The position numbers were made by a program, and so were the translations under genes. Source: Narthecium ossifragum (lineage: Eukaryota; Streptophyta; Magnoliopsida; Dioscoreales; Nartheciaceae). Taken from it: a stretch of 64,000 bases of DNA. The notes under the pieces are model-generated. The model was not told the origin of the DNA and did not search any database. It saw only the letters and a list, made by a program, of their open reading frames with translations. Of the stretch, positions 1-12,235 are shown one piece after another; the stretch's first letter is position 1, and each line of letters begins with the position of its first letter. The stretch lies in contig OY986975.1 of the NCBI GenBank assembly GCA_963920575.1, positions 142,650-206,649 on the forward strand, in the 5' to 3' direction.

Positions 1-3000
1 TAGTGACAAGTATGAAATACGGAAGTAAATCTAAATTACAGAACCTTACTTAAGATTTAAGAAAAGTGCACCAATATCATAAGCTACAAACAGGAAACAT
101 TGACTACACTGAATTCATGGGGAACGAAAGCATAGAAATGCATGAGCACAAGAAGTAGGTTCATTAAACAATTCAGACAATGTACTAAAGATACTATTGT
201 CTTTGATTTGGTGCGACTTTTTGGAAGCATTCATTAGCTTTGGAACGGTCAAGGAAGGAATGTGACATCTTCGAGAAAGACTGACCTCCGAACTGTTCTC
301 CCGGATAATTTTCATATGAAGATCTCAGAAGTTCATTGAATACCACTAAATGTCAAAGAACATGCTGGGAAGCTACCCAGACCTCAGTGACAATATTCAA
401 AGTCAACAGAAAAAACAAGGATTAGTGCTAAGACTGAATACAGATCTCTTATAAAGTTGCATCTATAAAAACAAGCCGAAGATGGAAAGAACATGTACAA
501 CAACAGATTACACAAAGCAAGACATTGTTTTTCTGCTATGAACTTATCTCTATAACTTTGGATGATCAACTGCAGCAATATGGTGCAGTTGATCATTTTC
601 TTGCCAAAATAACACATGCGAAAAACTCTACTGCTTAAAAAATCTACCTTCACTACAAATACTTCACGCCTAGATTATCCAAATTCATATGAGTATTGTG
701 TAAAAGCGAGATGAATCAATGTTGCTGATGGACAAAACTATCAAAAAATTCTACATCATATAGGTGCAGAGTTGTTGAAAGCATAACGATTGAGAGCCTG
801 TATAAATTTTGTGTAGTATTGAGAGCATCACGATTGACTGCCGCACTGGACTTAGCGTCCATCATGTGATTAATCAAATTCCTACAAGAAAACAAAAACT
901 AAAGAAAAGAAAAGTGACCATGATAACAGTTCCATAAAGCAAAGGTGCCCAAAAGTTTGAACAAGTACGTGAAGAATAGTAAAAGCACACCAGTCCATGA
1001 AGCACAATAGTAGCTTAATTGGACCAGGACAACTTTCTCGTACCATTGGCAACTAGGAAGGCATTAAACACTGATTTGATTCATAACATATACAGGCTAA
1101 ACTCCATTAGGGAATCCAGGTAGAAGAATAGTTTTGTATGAGAGCAGTAAAGTCCAAAGATATCATTTTTAAGTGCTTAAAAGTAGGTATGAGACCTAGA
1201 AGATATTGTGCTTTGATATGCAAGCGTGTTATATATCCAACCAATTAGAGTGGAATCTGGAAATACCTTTTCGTTTTCTTGAAGAGCCAACTATTGTATC
1301 ATTTCCATCTGCAACCTAGAAATAATCAACTTCATCAAACATTGATAATTGCTTCTCACGTTCAAAGCAAAAATCCATCATTACCTCCGCTTCTGAGCTA
1401 AAATTGAATTCAAGGCCTTAAATTAAGGCACCCTGAAAAGTGACAAAAAAGCAATCCAATGCTTAATCCTTTCCTCTACAGAAATAGAAGCAGGGAACAG
1501 ATCATTTAGAAGCTCCATGTTCTGCGGCCTGAGACATAGCATGTAATGATTGAGCATCTAGCATCTAACGATCAAAAAAGTTCATACACAGAAAGGAACT
1601 GACCTGAAGTCTTTGCAATCATTGCTGAAGCATAGAACTAAAATGTTTACATGGTATTTGTTCGTAGTGTTCGTTAAGCATGACAAGCCCCTTAAAATAT
1701 GCAACACATTAGACCTCATAGGCTCATACAGCTCCAGCAACTTTTGCATTGCCATCTTCCTAACTGGAAGCTGAAGAAAACTGAATACATACAGTTGAAC
1801 CTATGCCCCCTTAAAAATGGACAAGAAAGCTAATGATTAGATGCACTGTCACCTTCTTGTCCCGAGGTCGTTCGGCTGCTTGCAATACTAAGTCAGATGG
1901 AAAACTCGCCAAATTCATTTTAGCCAGATCACAAACAGAGATAACAGTTTGAGTTCTCACTTTATCAGTAAAATCCAAGGGCCTCCCTTCAAGAGCAGCT
2001 AAAGTTGCCAGAAATATGAAAAGAATTGTATCAAATGTAAATACCAGGATCTCCAGTGAACCATGAAAAGTCAAATTCAATCTCACTGAGAATTCCCTCT
2101 GCTCCATTCCCAAAGGTGTTGACCACAAAACATGCTTTAGCACAATCCATTGCAGCAATCCTGACTTCTGCCGAAATTTCAGAAAATCTCTTCAATAACT
2201 CAATATAGACCAACTTATATTCCTCACCAAAATGGAGCTTAGAAAGGGTGAGAAGCTTCCCAATTAAGTGAACTGCCTTTAGACGCACATCCACCTGATC
2301 AGGCTGTGAATATAGCAGAACATTAACAGATGAGACAACAATGGTACTCTAAACGATCACAAGAAACAATCTCTGATTCTACTAGAATTGGCAAAGGAGA
2401 ATAACACACTTAAATTTACAAAGAAGATGGCATACTAATAATTCCTGAGCCAAATTGGGAATGACAGCAATGAGAATATGAGGGACGTATTAAAACATTC
2501 TGAAAATAATCTCATGGTACAATCACCTTGTCCAAAGTACATGATGTCAAGAACACAAAAATTGAAGGCTCCAGCTTTTCTGCACAGGTCTGGGTGAAAG
2601 AAATAGCGAGTCTGAAAGCTGCAGCCTGCAAAATATGCATAAGTAGCTTCCTTAATAAGTGTTCTACACCATTTATCATCTTGAAAATTACCATATTCCC
2701 CATTTCGAAGTGACATACATAAGAAGCATTACACAAGTATAATCCTGTTTCCAGCATTAAACTGATTAGATGGCAAAACATGAATTAGCCAGGACAGAAA
2801 CAATAGAAAGAAGTGATTAGTTCATATCGAACACTTGAATGTTTCCATCTTATTGGAAATTAACAAGTTAACGTCCTTTCGCTTCAATGCTCGCCGCCTT
2901 CTGCCACCAACCCTCACACTATGTCTACCCTGTTTACATTTAGAACTCTCAGTAATATTTGCTGATCGAAAAGAAAAATAATAAACCTCAGGAAAATGGG

Positions 3001-4445
3001 AAAATGGTGGTACCTAGACAAGTCCGTCGGTACACAAACAAAGGGATAAGTAGCTTCCCTGATTGATATAATACATGAGCATATATAATAGGTCACAGAC
3101 AGCACTGTAACCAATGCTGCTTAATAGAAAGTGCCATAGGTACTTTTCTCCAGAAAGAGCTTCTTAACTAGCATCTCTTGTATGCAATAAATATGGTCGG
3201 TATGACACAACTAACTTAACTCAAAATCTATGATAAACTTCAGCACGAATATAATGAAAAAAACAATCACAACAAAAAATGTGCTGCTGAGACTTTGTAC
3301 CTTTTCATCCCTTACAAGATTCAAAGGATCAAATCTAGAAGAGGTCATGTGACTTTCTCCTCCTAAATAAGTGGCACAATGCCCATCTTTGATTTGGACA
3401 TGCCCTGCAGATTTACTTCTCTAGGATAGCCAACACTTTCAGTTATCAGTATGCTTCCAAGGAAAAACATTAGAAAAGAAACAGAATATCACAGCAATGA
3501 TGAGCAAGTTGAAAATGGGAAATCAAAAGGCGACAAACACCTAAGACTAAGTGAATGATCACATATAAAAAGAAGAAACTCATACAAGTGATTGTTGAGC
3601 ATTGCCCTTACATTCTTGGACGAACAGGACATTTCTGGATGAGAGGCAGATGATGTCTACAAAGCTACTACTTACAGACAGCATACTTGCTGTAACTGTT
3701 GGAGATTGAAGGTTTCAGTTCCAAGCTAAAACTTTGTAAACAAAGGAGCACACAAAGAACATCCACGGCTCAGTGAAGACGAGCCTTACTTTGCAACAGA
3801 AAAAAAAAAACTTCAAACATTTCCAGCATTAGATCCTCACAGCCAATGTCCAGCATTAGCAGACAACACCTGAGAGCAGCTACAGTTTCCAATATCTTCA
3901 ACCTTCTTGTACAATATGGACTCCTCATATCAGCTAGCTCCGCAGAATTGTTGATTATAAGATTAAAACTGTCCCGTGGAATTCAATAAGATGAGAGACA
4001 GGTCAGAAACAGTTCTTGCGCCTGAACTATAGGAGATTTGAAGTCGCGGCCTTGCAGCCCAAGTGGACTACTCTAGAATTCTTTATGATGAAGCTACACT
4101 GGACAAAAAGAATATGGATGTGCCATCATTAAACAATAAAGACAAGTTTCCTCACGTTGATGAGAAGATTTAAGCTAAAACACAAATAAAACCACAAGGA
4201 CTGACACATTTGTGGTCATTGGAAACAAATATATATATATGGCAAAGAGACTCACATTAAATAATTCATCACCAAAAGGTGGACTTGGTGCCAGTACCGG
4301 GATGAACACACTCAAACAGACAGCAACCAACAGTCTGACATCTTTATCTCTATGTTGGAGCAAGTAATCCCGAACAAGAACATCACTTAATAAATTCTAT
4401 GCCTTCAAAGAAGAAGACTGACTTAAATCTGATAGAGCACTTTCG
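1..4445 (-). pseudogene. PDS5: Decayed PDS5 (sister chromatid cohesion regulator) copy, 3' end off the left edge
   Basis: PDS5 is a HEAT-repeat protein that binds cohesin on chromatin. Exon-like blocks lie in family order on the minus strand at about 4264-4443 (LLQHRDKDVRLLVAVC), 3791-3945 (ELADMRSPY then RRLKILETVAALRC), 3301-3385, 2524-2640 (TCAEKLEP), 2436-2521 (AVIPNLAQELL), 2044-2292 (VDVRLKAVHLIGKLL, AEVRIAAMDCAKAC), 1855-1990 (DKVRTQTVISVCDLAKMNL), 1735-1770, 1428-1535 (LFPASISVEERIKHW) and 1265-1420 (KALNSILAQKRR). The reading frame is broken in most of them: stops at 4397-4399, 3363-3365, 3345-3347, 2490-2492, 1423-1425 and 1291-1293, plus a one-base loss near 3322. Codons next to these breaks still match the family, so it is decay and not a wrong frame. 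I could not assign 1-1260; it may hold more eroded exons. Expression is possible but a full protein is not. Confidence 0.88.
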
Positions 4446-6480
4446 GCTTGCTGCAAAGAAGATTAAAAGGAAAGTAAGCCTGTCAACGTGTCTTGATAAA
4501 AGCATATAAAAGCATGTCAAACTTAACATTTTAATCAGAAAGAATAAAATATGCAAAGGTTCCCATTTGGCCTTATGACATAAACAAGCAAGTGCACTAG
4601 AAAGGCTATCACTTACGTTCTGGGTTGTAATACTTCATGACAGATGAAGAACAAGAGATTATAACAAATGTAATAGAGATCAATAAACATTATATCTGTC
4701 TAGCAACAACAGCAGAGATAGAGTCGACGATGTCATGGTTTTCATGCATCATACCATGCATAAAGATAGAAAAGAATCCTGAGAATCACCACTTGAGCAT
4801 ATTATCCAAACCAACTAAGGTCCATTGTGTGACAAAAATTGATTCAAAACTTGCAACCAGTCAAAGCAGGTAGGATATGACTTCCAAAAAGCTTAGTTCA
4901 GTGATAGCTACACACCTTTCTCTAGCAATTTGATCTATCGGGCTTAATAGTACAGGTCTTTATGGCCTTCGAGAGAGGATTATTCTTTTGCCTCTAGTAT
5001 CATGCTTTTCTGAAAAAGATCGAATTAACATCCATTTATTATTTCTTCTGGGTTTTGAACAAATGCACTATCCAAAGAACAGTGAGAATTGATGAAACTA
5101 GTTCAACCATGCTGCTAAATACAAGTGATTTATTCCTTCCATCGTATATATGGAGATCTTCTCCATTGCCAGCACAGAATTGATGAAACCAGTTCAACCA
5201 TGCTACTAAATCCAACTAATTAGGTTTGTAATATCTGCCACCGCAGCTGTTGTCACCCCTGACTTTATCAAGAGTATCACCTCCCCACCACAATAATCCT
5301 AAATCCTTCATTAGCAGACATCTCACTATACGTTATTATTAAATTTTAACTGTTAGTCAATATTTGCTAAGGCTTCTAGGTGAACTCTAGCAAACATGTC
5401 CAGACTTCTCTTCCACTAAACTAATAGCACGACTCATGCCTAGTTTAGTGGGAACGTGCATACATCGAGACCTAGATTATAAACAATCACTCCCGATATT
5501 ACATGAATAATACAGCTATATGCCAACTGAGAGCTATATAAATCCCTTACTATATAACTCCCTTTCAAAAACCAATCTGTAGTTTACATCATAACTCCCT
5601 TGTTGTATATATTTCGAGTAAAACAAATTTCACCCACTGCAACCATATCCACATGAAGCCGAAACAAAACTTCACCAACCCTCTGAAGATCAAGGCATGA
5701 ATACAACCAATATAAGCAAAGCTCATATTTAGATCCCAACTGTCAAGCAAGCTATGAAGCACCTAACTTAAAGATATCAACTTGATCACAACAAATATAA
5801 GCAGAACGAATCTTCAAAATGCAAGACAATGATTTCAGTACTCTAGACCAAGCAATATAGCATCTATGAACCCCTACATTCCACCACTAAAACGGAACGC
5901 AGATAGAAAAAACTAAAGAAAAATTAACCCAGCACCTCTAAAAGGACAACAGGTCTCGTCACATTCTAAGATCCAAGCACATTCCAATGAGTATAAGCAA
6001 AGCACAGATAAAAAACAAAACCTGCACAAAACAGACTCACCACCTCTCAAACCAGTATGAATACAACCAACGTAAACAATGCAGTAATTACTGAAGTATC
6101 TCGGCTTCAATCCAACCATCTTTAACACCACTAATCACTTCAACTTAAAAACAGACAAGATTTGCAGCATACTGACATAAGATTTCAGCTTAAATCCCAC
6201 AATTAACGACATACAAATGAACTTTAATCCCAGATCCAAGCAATAAAGCACTTGTAAAACTGCCATTATACTCCAACTCATTGGAATCTATACAAAGAAG
6301 CGTATGTGGAGAGAGAAAGAGATTACTTTTTCTGTCCTTCACAGAACCCGAGGCAATGAGGAGCAATTATAGTACAAAAGAGAGGCTGGAGACCGACATT
6401 GTCCTAACTCCAAGCCCGGAATCCTAAACCCTAGGCCCTAAATACGAAGCCCCTAATCTCTAAACCCTCTCTCGAAGAGT
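4446..6480 (-). other. 5' flank and probable leader/first introns of the PDS5 copy
   Basis: No open exon of the N-terminal part of PDS5 is recognisable here. On the minus strand 6480-6340 looks like a plant leader: CT-rich, with several ACCCTAA-like boxes (AGGGCCTAGGGTTTAGG) and a GT-type donor context near 6330. It is followed by about 1.8 kb of AT-rich intron-like DNA. The short ORFs in it (for example 4637-4873 plus and 5913-6131 minus) have no recognisable family. The start codon of the ancestral gene was not found. Confidence 0.4.
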
Positions 6481-7230
6481 TAAAGTTCAACTGAGCAGAC
6501 AAAATAGTTATATAAAGAGAGGATGAAAGAGAGAATATTTGGGACCCAGTAAACAAAAGCATGAAAACACATCAGACAATAAAAAGGAGGAAAATCAACT
6601 TCAAGAAACTTTTTGTCGTCTTTAAACTCTGAAAGGTATCCTGATCTAATCTATAGGTTTTATTTACTGTGGAATTTTCACAGTAGGGTTGACCCCATCA
6701 AGAATCATACTGGCCCTTATCTTATTCATCAAGAAACATTTCCTCGGGAAAACATACTGAATTCTTACTTTTCACCATCCTGAGGCTTAAACCATGCCAA
6801 TTCCAAAGATGATATTGCAATTACCGATACTATGACCAATTTAGGCAAAACTTCTGAATACTAACATTTCAGGCAAGCCTTGGAACATAGATAGAGAATC
6901 AAGAATCATGGAAATAGGCTGGAGAAAAATCCCCCAACACAAGAACTCTCATATCTACGAAACTATATTAAACACTCCACAAAAAAGCAAAGATGTAAGA
7001 GAGGTTTCTTTATCGTACCTCTTTCTCCTTCTCCTTCTCCTTCTTCTTGTTGTCCTCCTCTCATGGGAGAAAAGCGTATGATGGCTACAGATTTAATAAG
7101 AGAATACTTGCAAAGCAAGTTTTGAACATCAAACTTCATCAAAAACATTCCTCGGCATGTATAGACTCTGAAAACTTTAATCCAGCGGACATAACTCGAT
7201 CTTAGGCAAGATCGGACATCCTACAAAGAA
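6481..7230. other. Intergenic, AT-rich, nothing recognised
   Basis: About 750 bases with no convincing gene. A pyrimidine-rich tract lies at 7017-7060. The only ORF (6963-7148 minus) reads through that low-complexity tract and is not supported. Confidence 0.5.
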
Positions 7231-7821
7231 TCAACATCCACAATCAAGCACCCGGAATAGCGTCACCGTGCGGAGAGGGATAGAGGAGGGCATCACCTTG
7301 GCGATCAGGATGCTGCGATTGGCAAAAGGGTGGGCTGCGGTTTGGCGCAGTCCCGTCTTGGCGATGAGCTTATTCGCCATGGTCGTGACCTCTCCCCGAT
7401 CTTGGCCGTTCGAAATCCAACAAGTCTTCACAAGGGCGGGGCGAGAAGCGGGAGTTTTTCTTTTGGGGATAGAGGGGATCCATAGGGATTTGATGGGCCA
7501 TTTCAAAAGACCAAATGGATTGAGGCCGAGTCCGATGACTAGACCGAACCTGTTTTTGTCAATTGGCCCTTCGGCTTCTACGGGCTTCAAGTTCAAGGAC
7601 GACCTTAACCGGCCGTGCCTGCCATTTTCAGGTTTGGATCTGGGCGAGGCCGATCCGGCCCATGGAAATGATAGCAAAATAGCAAATGCAATGTAACTCT
7701 GGATCGCCACATCAACAAAAATGTTCATAGGAACCGGTAACTGCATCAAAAATCTTTCGTTTATTTTTAAACTAAAGACAAAAAAAAAAAAAGGAAAGAA
7801 GAGAATGTGAATAATTTCCAA
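7231..7821 (-). CDS. Unrecognised ORF, 196 codons (uncertain)
   Basis: The block 7260-7700 is clearly richer in G+C than its flanks and is open on both strands: 196 codons on minus, and 142 codons on plus at 7268-7696. The minus frame begins with a hydrophobic stretch (about residues 5-20), has a second one near residues 30-55 ending in FPWAGSA, and then a basic, proline-rich tail. I recognise no family. The A-run just inside its start (about 7778-7793) argues against the annotated ATG. Either strand could be an exon of a lineage-specific gene, part of a transposon, or chance. Confidence 0.2.
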   Translation of the reverse strand: MEIIHILFFPFFFFVFSLKINERFLMQLPVPMNIFVDVAIQSYIAFAILLSFPWAGSASPRSKPENGRHGRLRSSLNLKPVEAEGPIDKNRFGLVIGLGLNPFGLLKWPIKSLWIPSIPKRKTPASRPALVKTCWISNGQDRGEVTTMANKLIAKTGLRQTAAHPFANRSILIAKVMPSSIPLRTVTLFRVLDCGC

Positions 7822-8225
7822 TATACTATTTATTCTCTTTCTTGTGTTTTCAAATTATCTTTTATATTTCATAAATATAATAACAATAAAAACTCGGTGT
7901 AGGGTTTGTGGTTGTCCGGGTATTTACCCACCCTAGCCTAATAGGCTAATTTTTTTTCAAAAATATATCTTGTGTTGATCTTTCCTTCCCAAAAGTAGTA
8001 AAAAATTACAATTACTTTGTTTTTTCCATTAACGATAAAAAAATTTAGTCACGCCTCACATAGCAAGGGGCGGCTTAGAGAGTGTGATGAGAAGTGGCGC
8101 AAAGTGGGGCAGGGGCGGGAGGGTGACAGGCCACATGAAGGAGCAACGATCAGGGCAGCAAAAGGGGTCAATTGGTTAGATTGGATCAAGATAAGTTATC
8201 TTCGATCAACACATAAAGCCCAACA
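7822..8225. other. Intergenic, AT-rich then GC-rich, nothing recognised
   Basis: Low-complexity AT-rich DNA (7822-8030), then a more GC-rich block. The plus ORF at 8017-8337 runs across the A-tail boundary of the neighbouring LINE and is therefore unlikely to be real. Confidence 0.4.
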
Positions 8226-9075
8226 TTTTTTTTTTGAAGAGTTGAGCAAGAAGGCTAGCATCTACATGCTACTAAGACCCAATCCAGCATGGCGGTACAG
8301 GTACCTCCAACCCATAACTTATTACAACACTGACTAAAATCCTAGTTTATACATCAACCCAATCCCCCCTCTGATCGCCCTCCCTGAAAATGTGTAGCAA
8401 ATGAAATCTCCTGAGACAACCCGCTCTCCACCAAATACTATGTAACACCAAAACAAGGTCAAGAGAAGCCAAAATACGACCATTCACCAAATCCGCCTCT
8501 GCTCTTGAGTCGCTTTCAATGTGTACCTCCCAGAAGCCCCTAGCCTCATCCTCTTGCAACGCTATCAAGATGGCCCTCATCTCGCCAAAAATAATAACAT
8601 CAATGTTGCAAGCAAACACCTCCGAACTCGTCCACTACACTACATCACCATCCGCTACACATACAATACCCCACACCCACCCGACCATGATTGGAATCCA
8701 CATAGGCATCCAGTTGCAGCCTGAACCCTTTATCAGGTAACATCCTCTCACCCTTATACCCTCCTCCAGTGCACCAAATCATACTCTCGTGCCAGCCTAC
8801 GAGCCCGACGAGTGACCTCCTGAGCGACAAAATCTTGACGATCATATATCATTGAGCATCGCACCTTCCAAATACACCAAAGGGCATAGGCAACCACTGT
8901 TTTATTAAGACTACTATGCTCCTGTTTGGTCGTCCCTCCCATACACTCAAAAGCACCGTTAATAGTTCCATGAAGAGATCGAAATCCCATAGAAACCAAT
9001 AGTTGCTGCCACACCATCCTTGGCAATGCCACACCATCATTATTTGACCCAACTCCAAGGGCATCGTATTATACG
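8226..9075 (-). mobile_element. LINE (non-LTR retrotransposon) 3' fragment, degenerate
   Basis: On the minus strand two decayed pieces of a plant LINE ORF2 are readable in shifting frames. First comes a zf-RVT-like segment (about 9064-8754; VVAYALWCIWKVRCSMIYD resembles the family's tryptophan-rich ALWxIWKxRN block). Then comes an RNase H-like segment (8619-8347; EMRAILIALQEDEARGF followed by VHIESDSRAEADLVN, the AxxxAL..ESDS core). Downstream is a 3' UTR ending in a run of ten A on the minus strand (T at 8226-8235), the expected LINE tail. Frame changes between 8645 and 9064 show that it is dead. The 5' part is absent (5' truncation is usual), and I could not define a clean target duplication. 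Confidence 0.7.
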
Positions 9076-9111
9076 GATGGACCTCATGGTTTTCTCACAC
9101 CTCCCTTAAAC

Positions 9112-9182
9112 CATGAACCTCCTAAAGCCTAAAGCCTAAAACCCTAAAACCCTAAGTCACTCAATCCTAAACCCTAAACCCG
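9112..9182. repeat. Interstitial telomere-like CCCTAAA tract
   Basis: Imperfect copies of CCTAAAG, CCCTAAAA and CCCTAAA over about 70 bases directly upstream of the 5' edge of the LINE fragment. It matches the plant telomere repeat CCCTAAA with variants. It may be a repair or insertion scar, or a dense cluster of telo-boxes. Confidence 0.75.
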
Positions 9183-9560
9183 TGTGGTTATGGATTTTTT
9201 CTTTTGTATTTTCGAGGCGATCTTAGTTCGATTTATTAGTTGATTCAAATTCGATTCTTCTTTAGAAAGGAAAACAAAATCAGTTTTGATAAAAAAAGGA
9301 CTTAATTTAGTTATTTTTCAATTATTTGACTACCAATCGCATCTAATATCTTCCATATTCCTGAAATGTGGTCAAAACGGAGTGATTTGTCAATTATTCT
9401 TAGGGTGTTGTTCCACATTATATATAGGGAGATTTGTCATTTAGTCTTCTATGACACCCCAACTTGTCATTTGATCCCCTATACAATATCATAAGTTTTT
9501 TACTACCACTTTAAGAAAAAAAGACCATACTACCCCTATATTTATTTCTATATCTATCCA
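9183..9560. other. AT-rich spacer
   Basis: No gene seen. At 9415-9490 are repeated phrases on the theme TTTGTCATTTAGTC / CTTGTCATTTGATC, a short internal duplication of about 45 bases. Confidence 0.4.
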
Positions 9561-10210
9561 CCCCCAACTTTTTATATCTATCCACCCCCAATCCGCCGGC
9601 TTCCCCATTCCACCCCCACCGGCGTCCCCATCCCGCAGTGCGCGTCCGGCGCCCTGCAGCCGCCCCGCCGCCGCCCCCACCAGATCCCGAGGTCGTCCTC
9701 GTCCCCGTCACGATCCCGAGGTTGTCACCGTCCCCGTCCCCCCTGCGCGTCCGGCGCCCCACCCCCAGATCCCGCGGTAGCCTCTTTCGTCGCGTTCCCA
9801 TCCAGTTATCGCCCATCGATGATCTTGTCACCGGATCCCGCCTCCAGATCTCGTCGCCAGTCCAAAGCTCCCCGTCCAGACGCCGGTCCAAATCCCACCC
9901 CCGTCACTTTCTCGTTCCGATCTCGTCGCCGACATCAATCCAGATCTAGATCCGCCGCTGCCCCCCCACCTCCAGATCCGTCGTCTCCGTCACCGGGATC
10001 CGAGCCTCCGATGCCCTCCCATCCTCCAGCATCCTCTTCTTCGCGATGCCATCCGATCCCTTTGGATCTGACCCAAGGTCGCCGCCAAGCCCATCGCCCA
10101 GCCGGTCGCCGATCCCGACCATCACTCGTCGTCGCCGCCGAGCCCGACGCCGTCACCGACCATCGCCCGTCTCGAGATCCCCGTCGGGAAGAGGAGGCAA
10201 ACGACGAGCT
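9560..10210. other. GC-rich, proline/arginine-biased block, open on both strands
   Basis: About 650 bases of C-rich plus-strand DNA with overlapping ORFs at 9638-9949, 9819-10265 and 10046-10297 (plus) and 9511-9891 and 9935-10156 (minus). All are dominated by P, R and S or G and D, the result of CCG/CGT/CCC trinucleotide bias, with no domain recognised. It passes directly into the AT-rich word array at 10340. It may be the GC-rich subterminal part of a transposon rather than a gene. Confidence 0.4.
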
Positions 10211-10339
10211 GTCGCATTTCTTTTGTTTTTTTTCTTTTCTTTTTTATTTTTCAAAAGTAATATGACCAAATGGATTTCTTTCATTTTTGAAAAATAAACA
10301 GTGTCTCCTTTTTTTTTAGTAAATTTTCACTGATTTAAT

Positions 10340-11700
10340 ATGAAATTGATATGGTAGTAACTTTTTATTTTCGGAAAGTAACTACCAAACAATTGACATA
10401 TGATGGTAGTTACTTTTCAATATTTGTAGTCACTTTTCAATTTTGAAAAAATATGTACAAAAATAAACTAAAAAAATGCTGGTAGTTATTTTTCAATATT
10501 TGTAGCTACTTTCCAATATTTTATAGTGGGAAAATTACACTTCTCATTTTGATAGTTACTATTCATTTGCATTATGGTAGTTACTTTTCATATTCATTAT
10601 GGTAGTCACTTTTCATTTTCATTATGGTAGTCGCTTTTCATTTTGGTAGTCACTTTTCATTTTGGTAGTTACTTTTCGATATTAGAAAAAATACGGTAGT
10701 TACTTTTCACAAATATTAGCTAAAAAATAGTGACGGCCTCTTCTCCATGGTAGTTACTTTTCAAAAAAATAGGGCTAACTTAAGTGGTAGTTACTTTCTA
10801 CAATGCTGGTGGTAGTTACTTTTCACAATTTTATTAGTTATTTTCCATGGTAGTCACTTTTCACAAAAAAAATAAGTGCAAAAATTAGTTAAAATAAGGA
10901 AACTATGGGAAAATCAAGGAAATTAGTAGGGGAATTCCATTTTGCATTTTTTGAAAATGACAAATAACTTTAGTTTCTACCATACTTGTTTTTCGCGGTA
11001 GTTACTTTTCGCGATAGTAACTTTCCATGGTGATTACTTTTCACCAATAATATGTGAAAAATCAACTAAAATAAGAAAAATATGGGATAAATGAAAAAAA
11101 TTTGGAGGGCCTTTTTCACGGTAGTTACTTTTTAAAAAGTATGACTGACTTAATTGGTAGTTACTTTCCACGGTTGTTACTTTTTTTCAATTTTTATAGG
11201 GGAATTCACTTTTCAATATATGTAATTACTTTTCAGTATTTTGTAATTACATTCCAATATTCGTAGTCACTTTTGAATTTTGGGAAAATATGTGCAAAAA
11301 TCAGCTTAAATAAGGATGGTAGTTACTTTTCAATATTTGTAGTTACTTTCCAATATTTGTGGTCAATTTTCAATTTTGGGGAAATATGTGCAAAAATAAT
11401 CTAAAAAAATATTGGTAGTTAATTTTCAATATTTGTAGTCACTTTTCAGTATTTGTAATTACATTCCAATATTCATAGTCACTTTTCAATTTTGGAAAAA
11501 TTTGTGCAAAAATCAGCTAAAAAAAATGCTGGCAGTTACTTTTCAATATATGTAGTTACTTTTCAATAATTCTAATTACTTTTCGATTTGCGAACATATG
11601 TGCAAAAAAAATATAAAAAATACTTGTAGTTACTTTTCAATATTGGGAAAATATGATAGTTATTTTTTTAATTTGAAAAAATATGATAGTTACTAAACAA
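10340..11700 (+). repeat. Dispersed-word tandem array: GTAGTTACTTTTCA and variants
   Basis: About 1.36 kb in which a 14-base word (GTAGTTACTTTTCA, with GTAGTCACTTTTCA and GTAATTACTTTTCA variants) recurs several dozen times, nearly always in the same orientation, separated by AT-rich linkers. From about 11210 to 11620 a higher-order unit appears: word + ATATTT + word + TTTTGGGAAAATATGTGC + AAAATCAGCTAAAA, seen in about four imperfect copies. There are no ORFs. The array ends about 80 bases before the assembly gap. Confidence 0.9.
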
Positions 11701-11782
11701 CAATTATCCTACCATTTTTCTATCTTTTTTCCTCTATTTTCATCATTTTCTCTATAGGTCGCATGCCCAAGCTTTTTCCTAT

Positions 11783-11982
11783 NNNNNNNNNNNNNNNNNN
11801 NNNNNNNNNNNNNNNNNNNNNNNNNNNNNNNNNNNNNNNNNNNNNNNNNNNNNNNNNNNNNNNNNNNNNNNNNNNNNNNNNNNNNNNNNNNNNNNNNNNN
11901 NNNNNNNNNNNNNNNNNNNNNNNNNNNNNNNNNNNNNNNNNNNNNNNNNNNNNNNNNNNNNNNNNNNNNNNNNNNNNNNNNN
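11783..11982. other. Assembly gap (200 N)
   Basis: An exact run of 200 N, probably a placeholder of unknown true size. Repeats lie on both sides (word array at left, 61-bp repeat at right), which explains why assembly failed. Translated ORFs spanning it have no meaning. Confidence 0.98.
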
Positions 11983-12235
11983 CCTCGACCACGAAGCGGC
12001 CAGATCTGGCTATTTCCCAGCCAGATCCGGCCGCCACAGACGCCGTCCTCGACCTCCTCGACCACGAAGCGGTCAGATCTGGCTATTTCCCGGCCAGATT
12101 CAGCCGTCCTCGACCTCCTCGACCACGAAGCGGCCAGATCTGGCTATTTCCCGGCCAGATCCGGGCGTCCTCGACCTCCTCGACCACGAAGTGGCCAGGT
12201 CTTGCTATTTCCCGCCCAGATCTGGCTAGATCCGG
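11983..12235. repeat. 61-bp tandem repeat, about four copies, entering the gap
   Basis: Units of 61 bases start at 12047, 12108 and 12169, with a partial or variant unit at 11983-12046. Each contains CCTCGACCACGAAGCGG, then CAGATCTGGCTATTTCCC, then GGCCAGATCCGG. The last unit degenerates into extra AGATCCGGC copies up to 12248. The left edge is cut by the gap, so the copy number is unknown. Confidence 0.93.

Noticed and set aside
115..315. Minus ORF (SLSRRCHIPSLTVPKL) as a further PDS5 exon
   Set aside because: Position would fit a downstream exon, but I could not align it to the family with confidence.
9511..10297. Proline/arginine-rich ORFs
   Set aside because: Open frames on both strands from trinucleotide bias; no domain, start context or splice signals.
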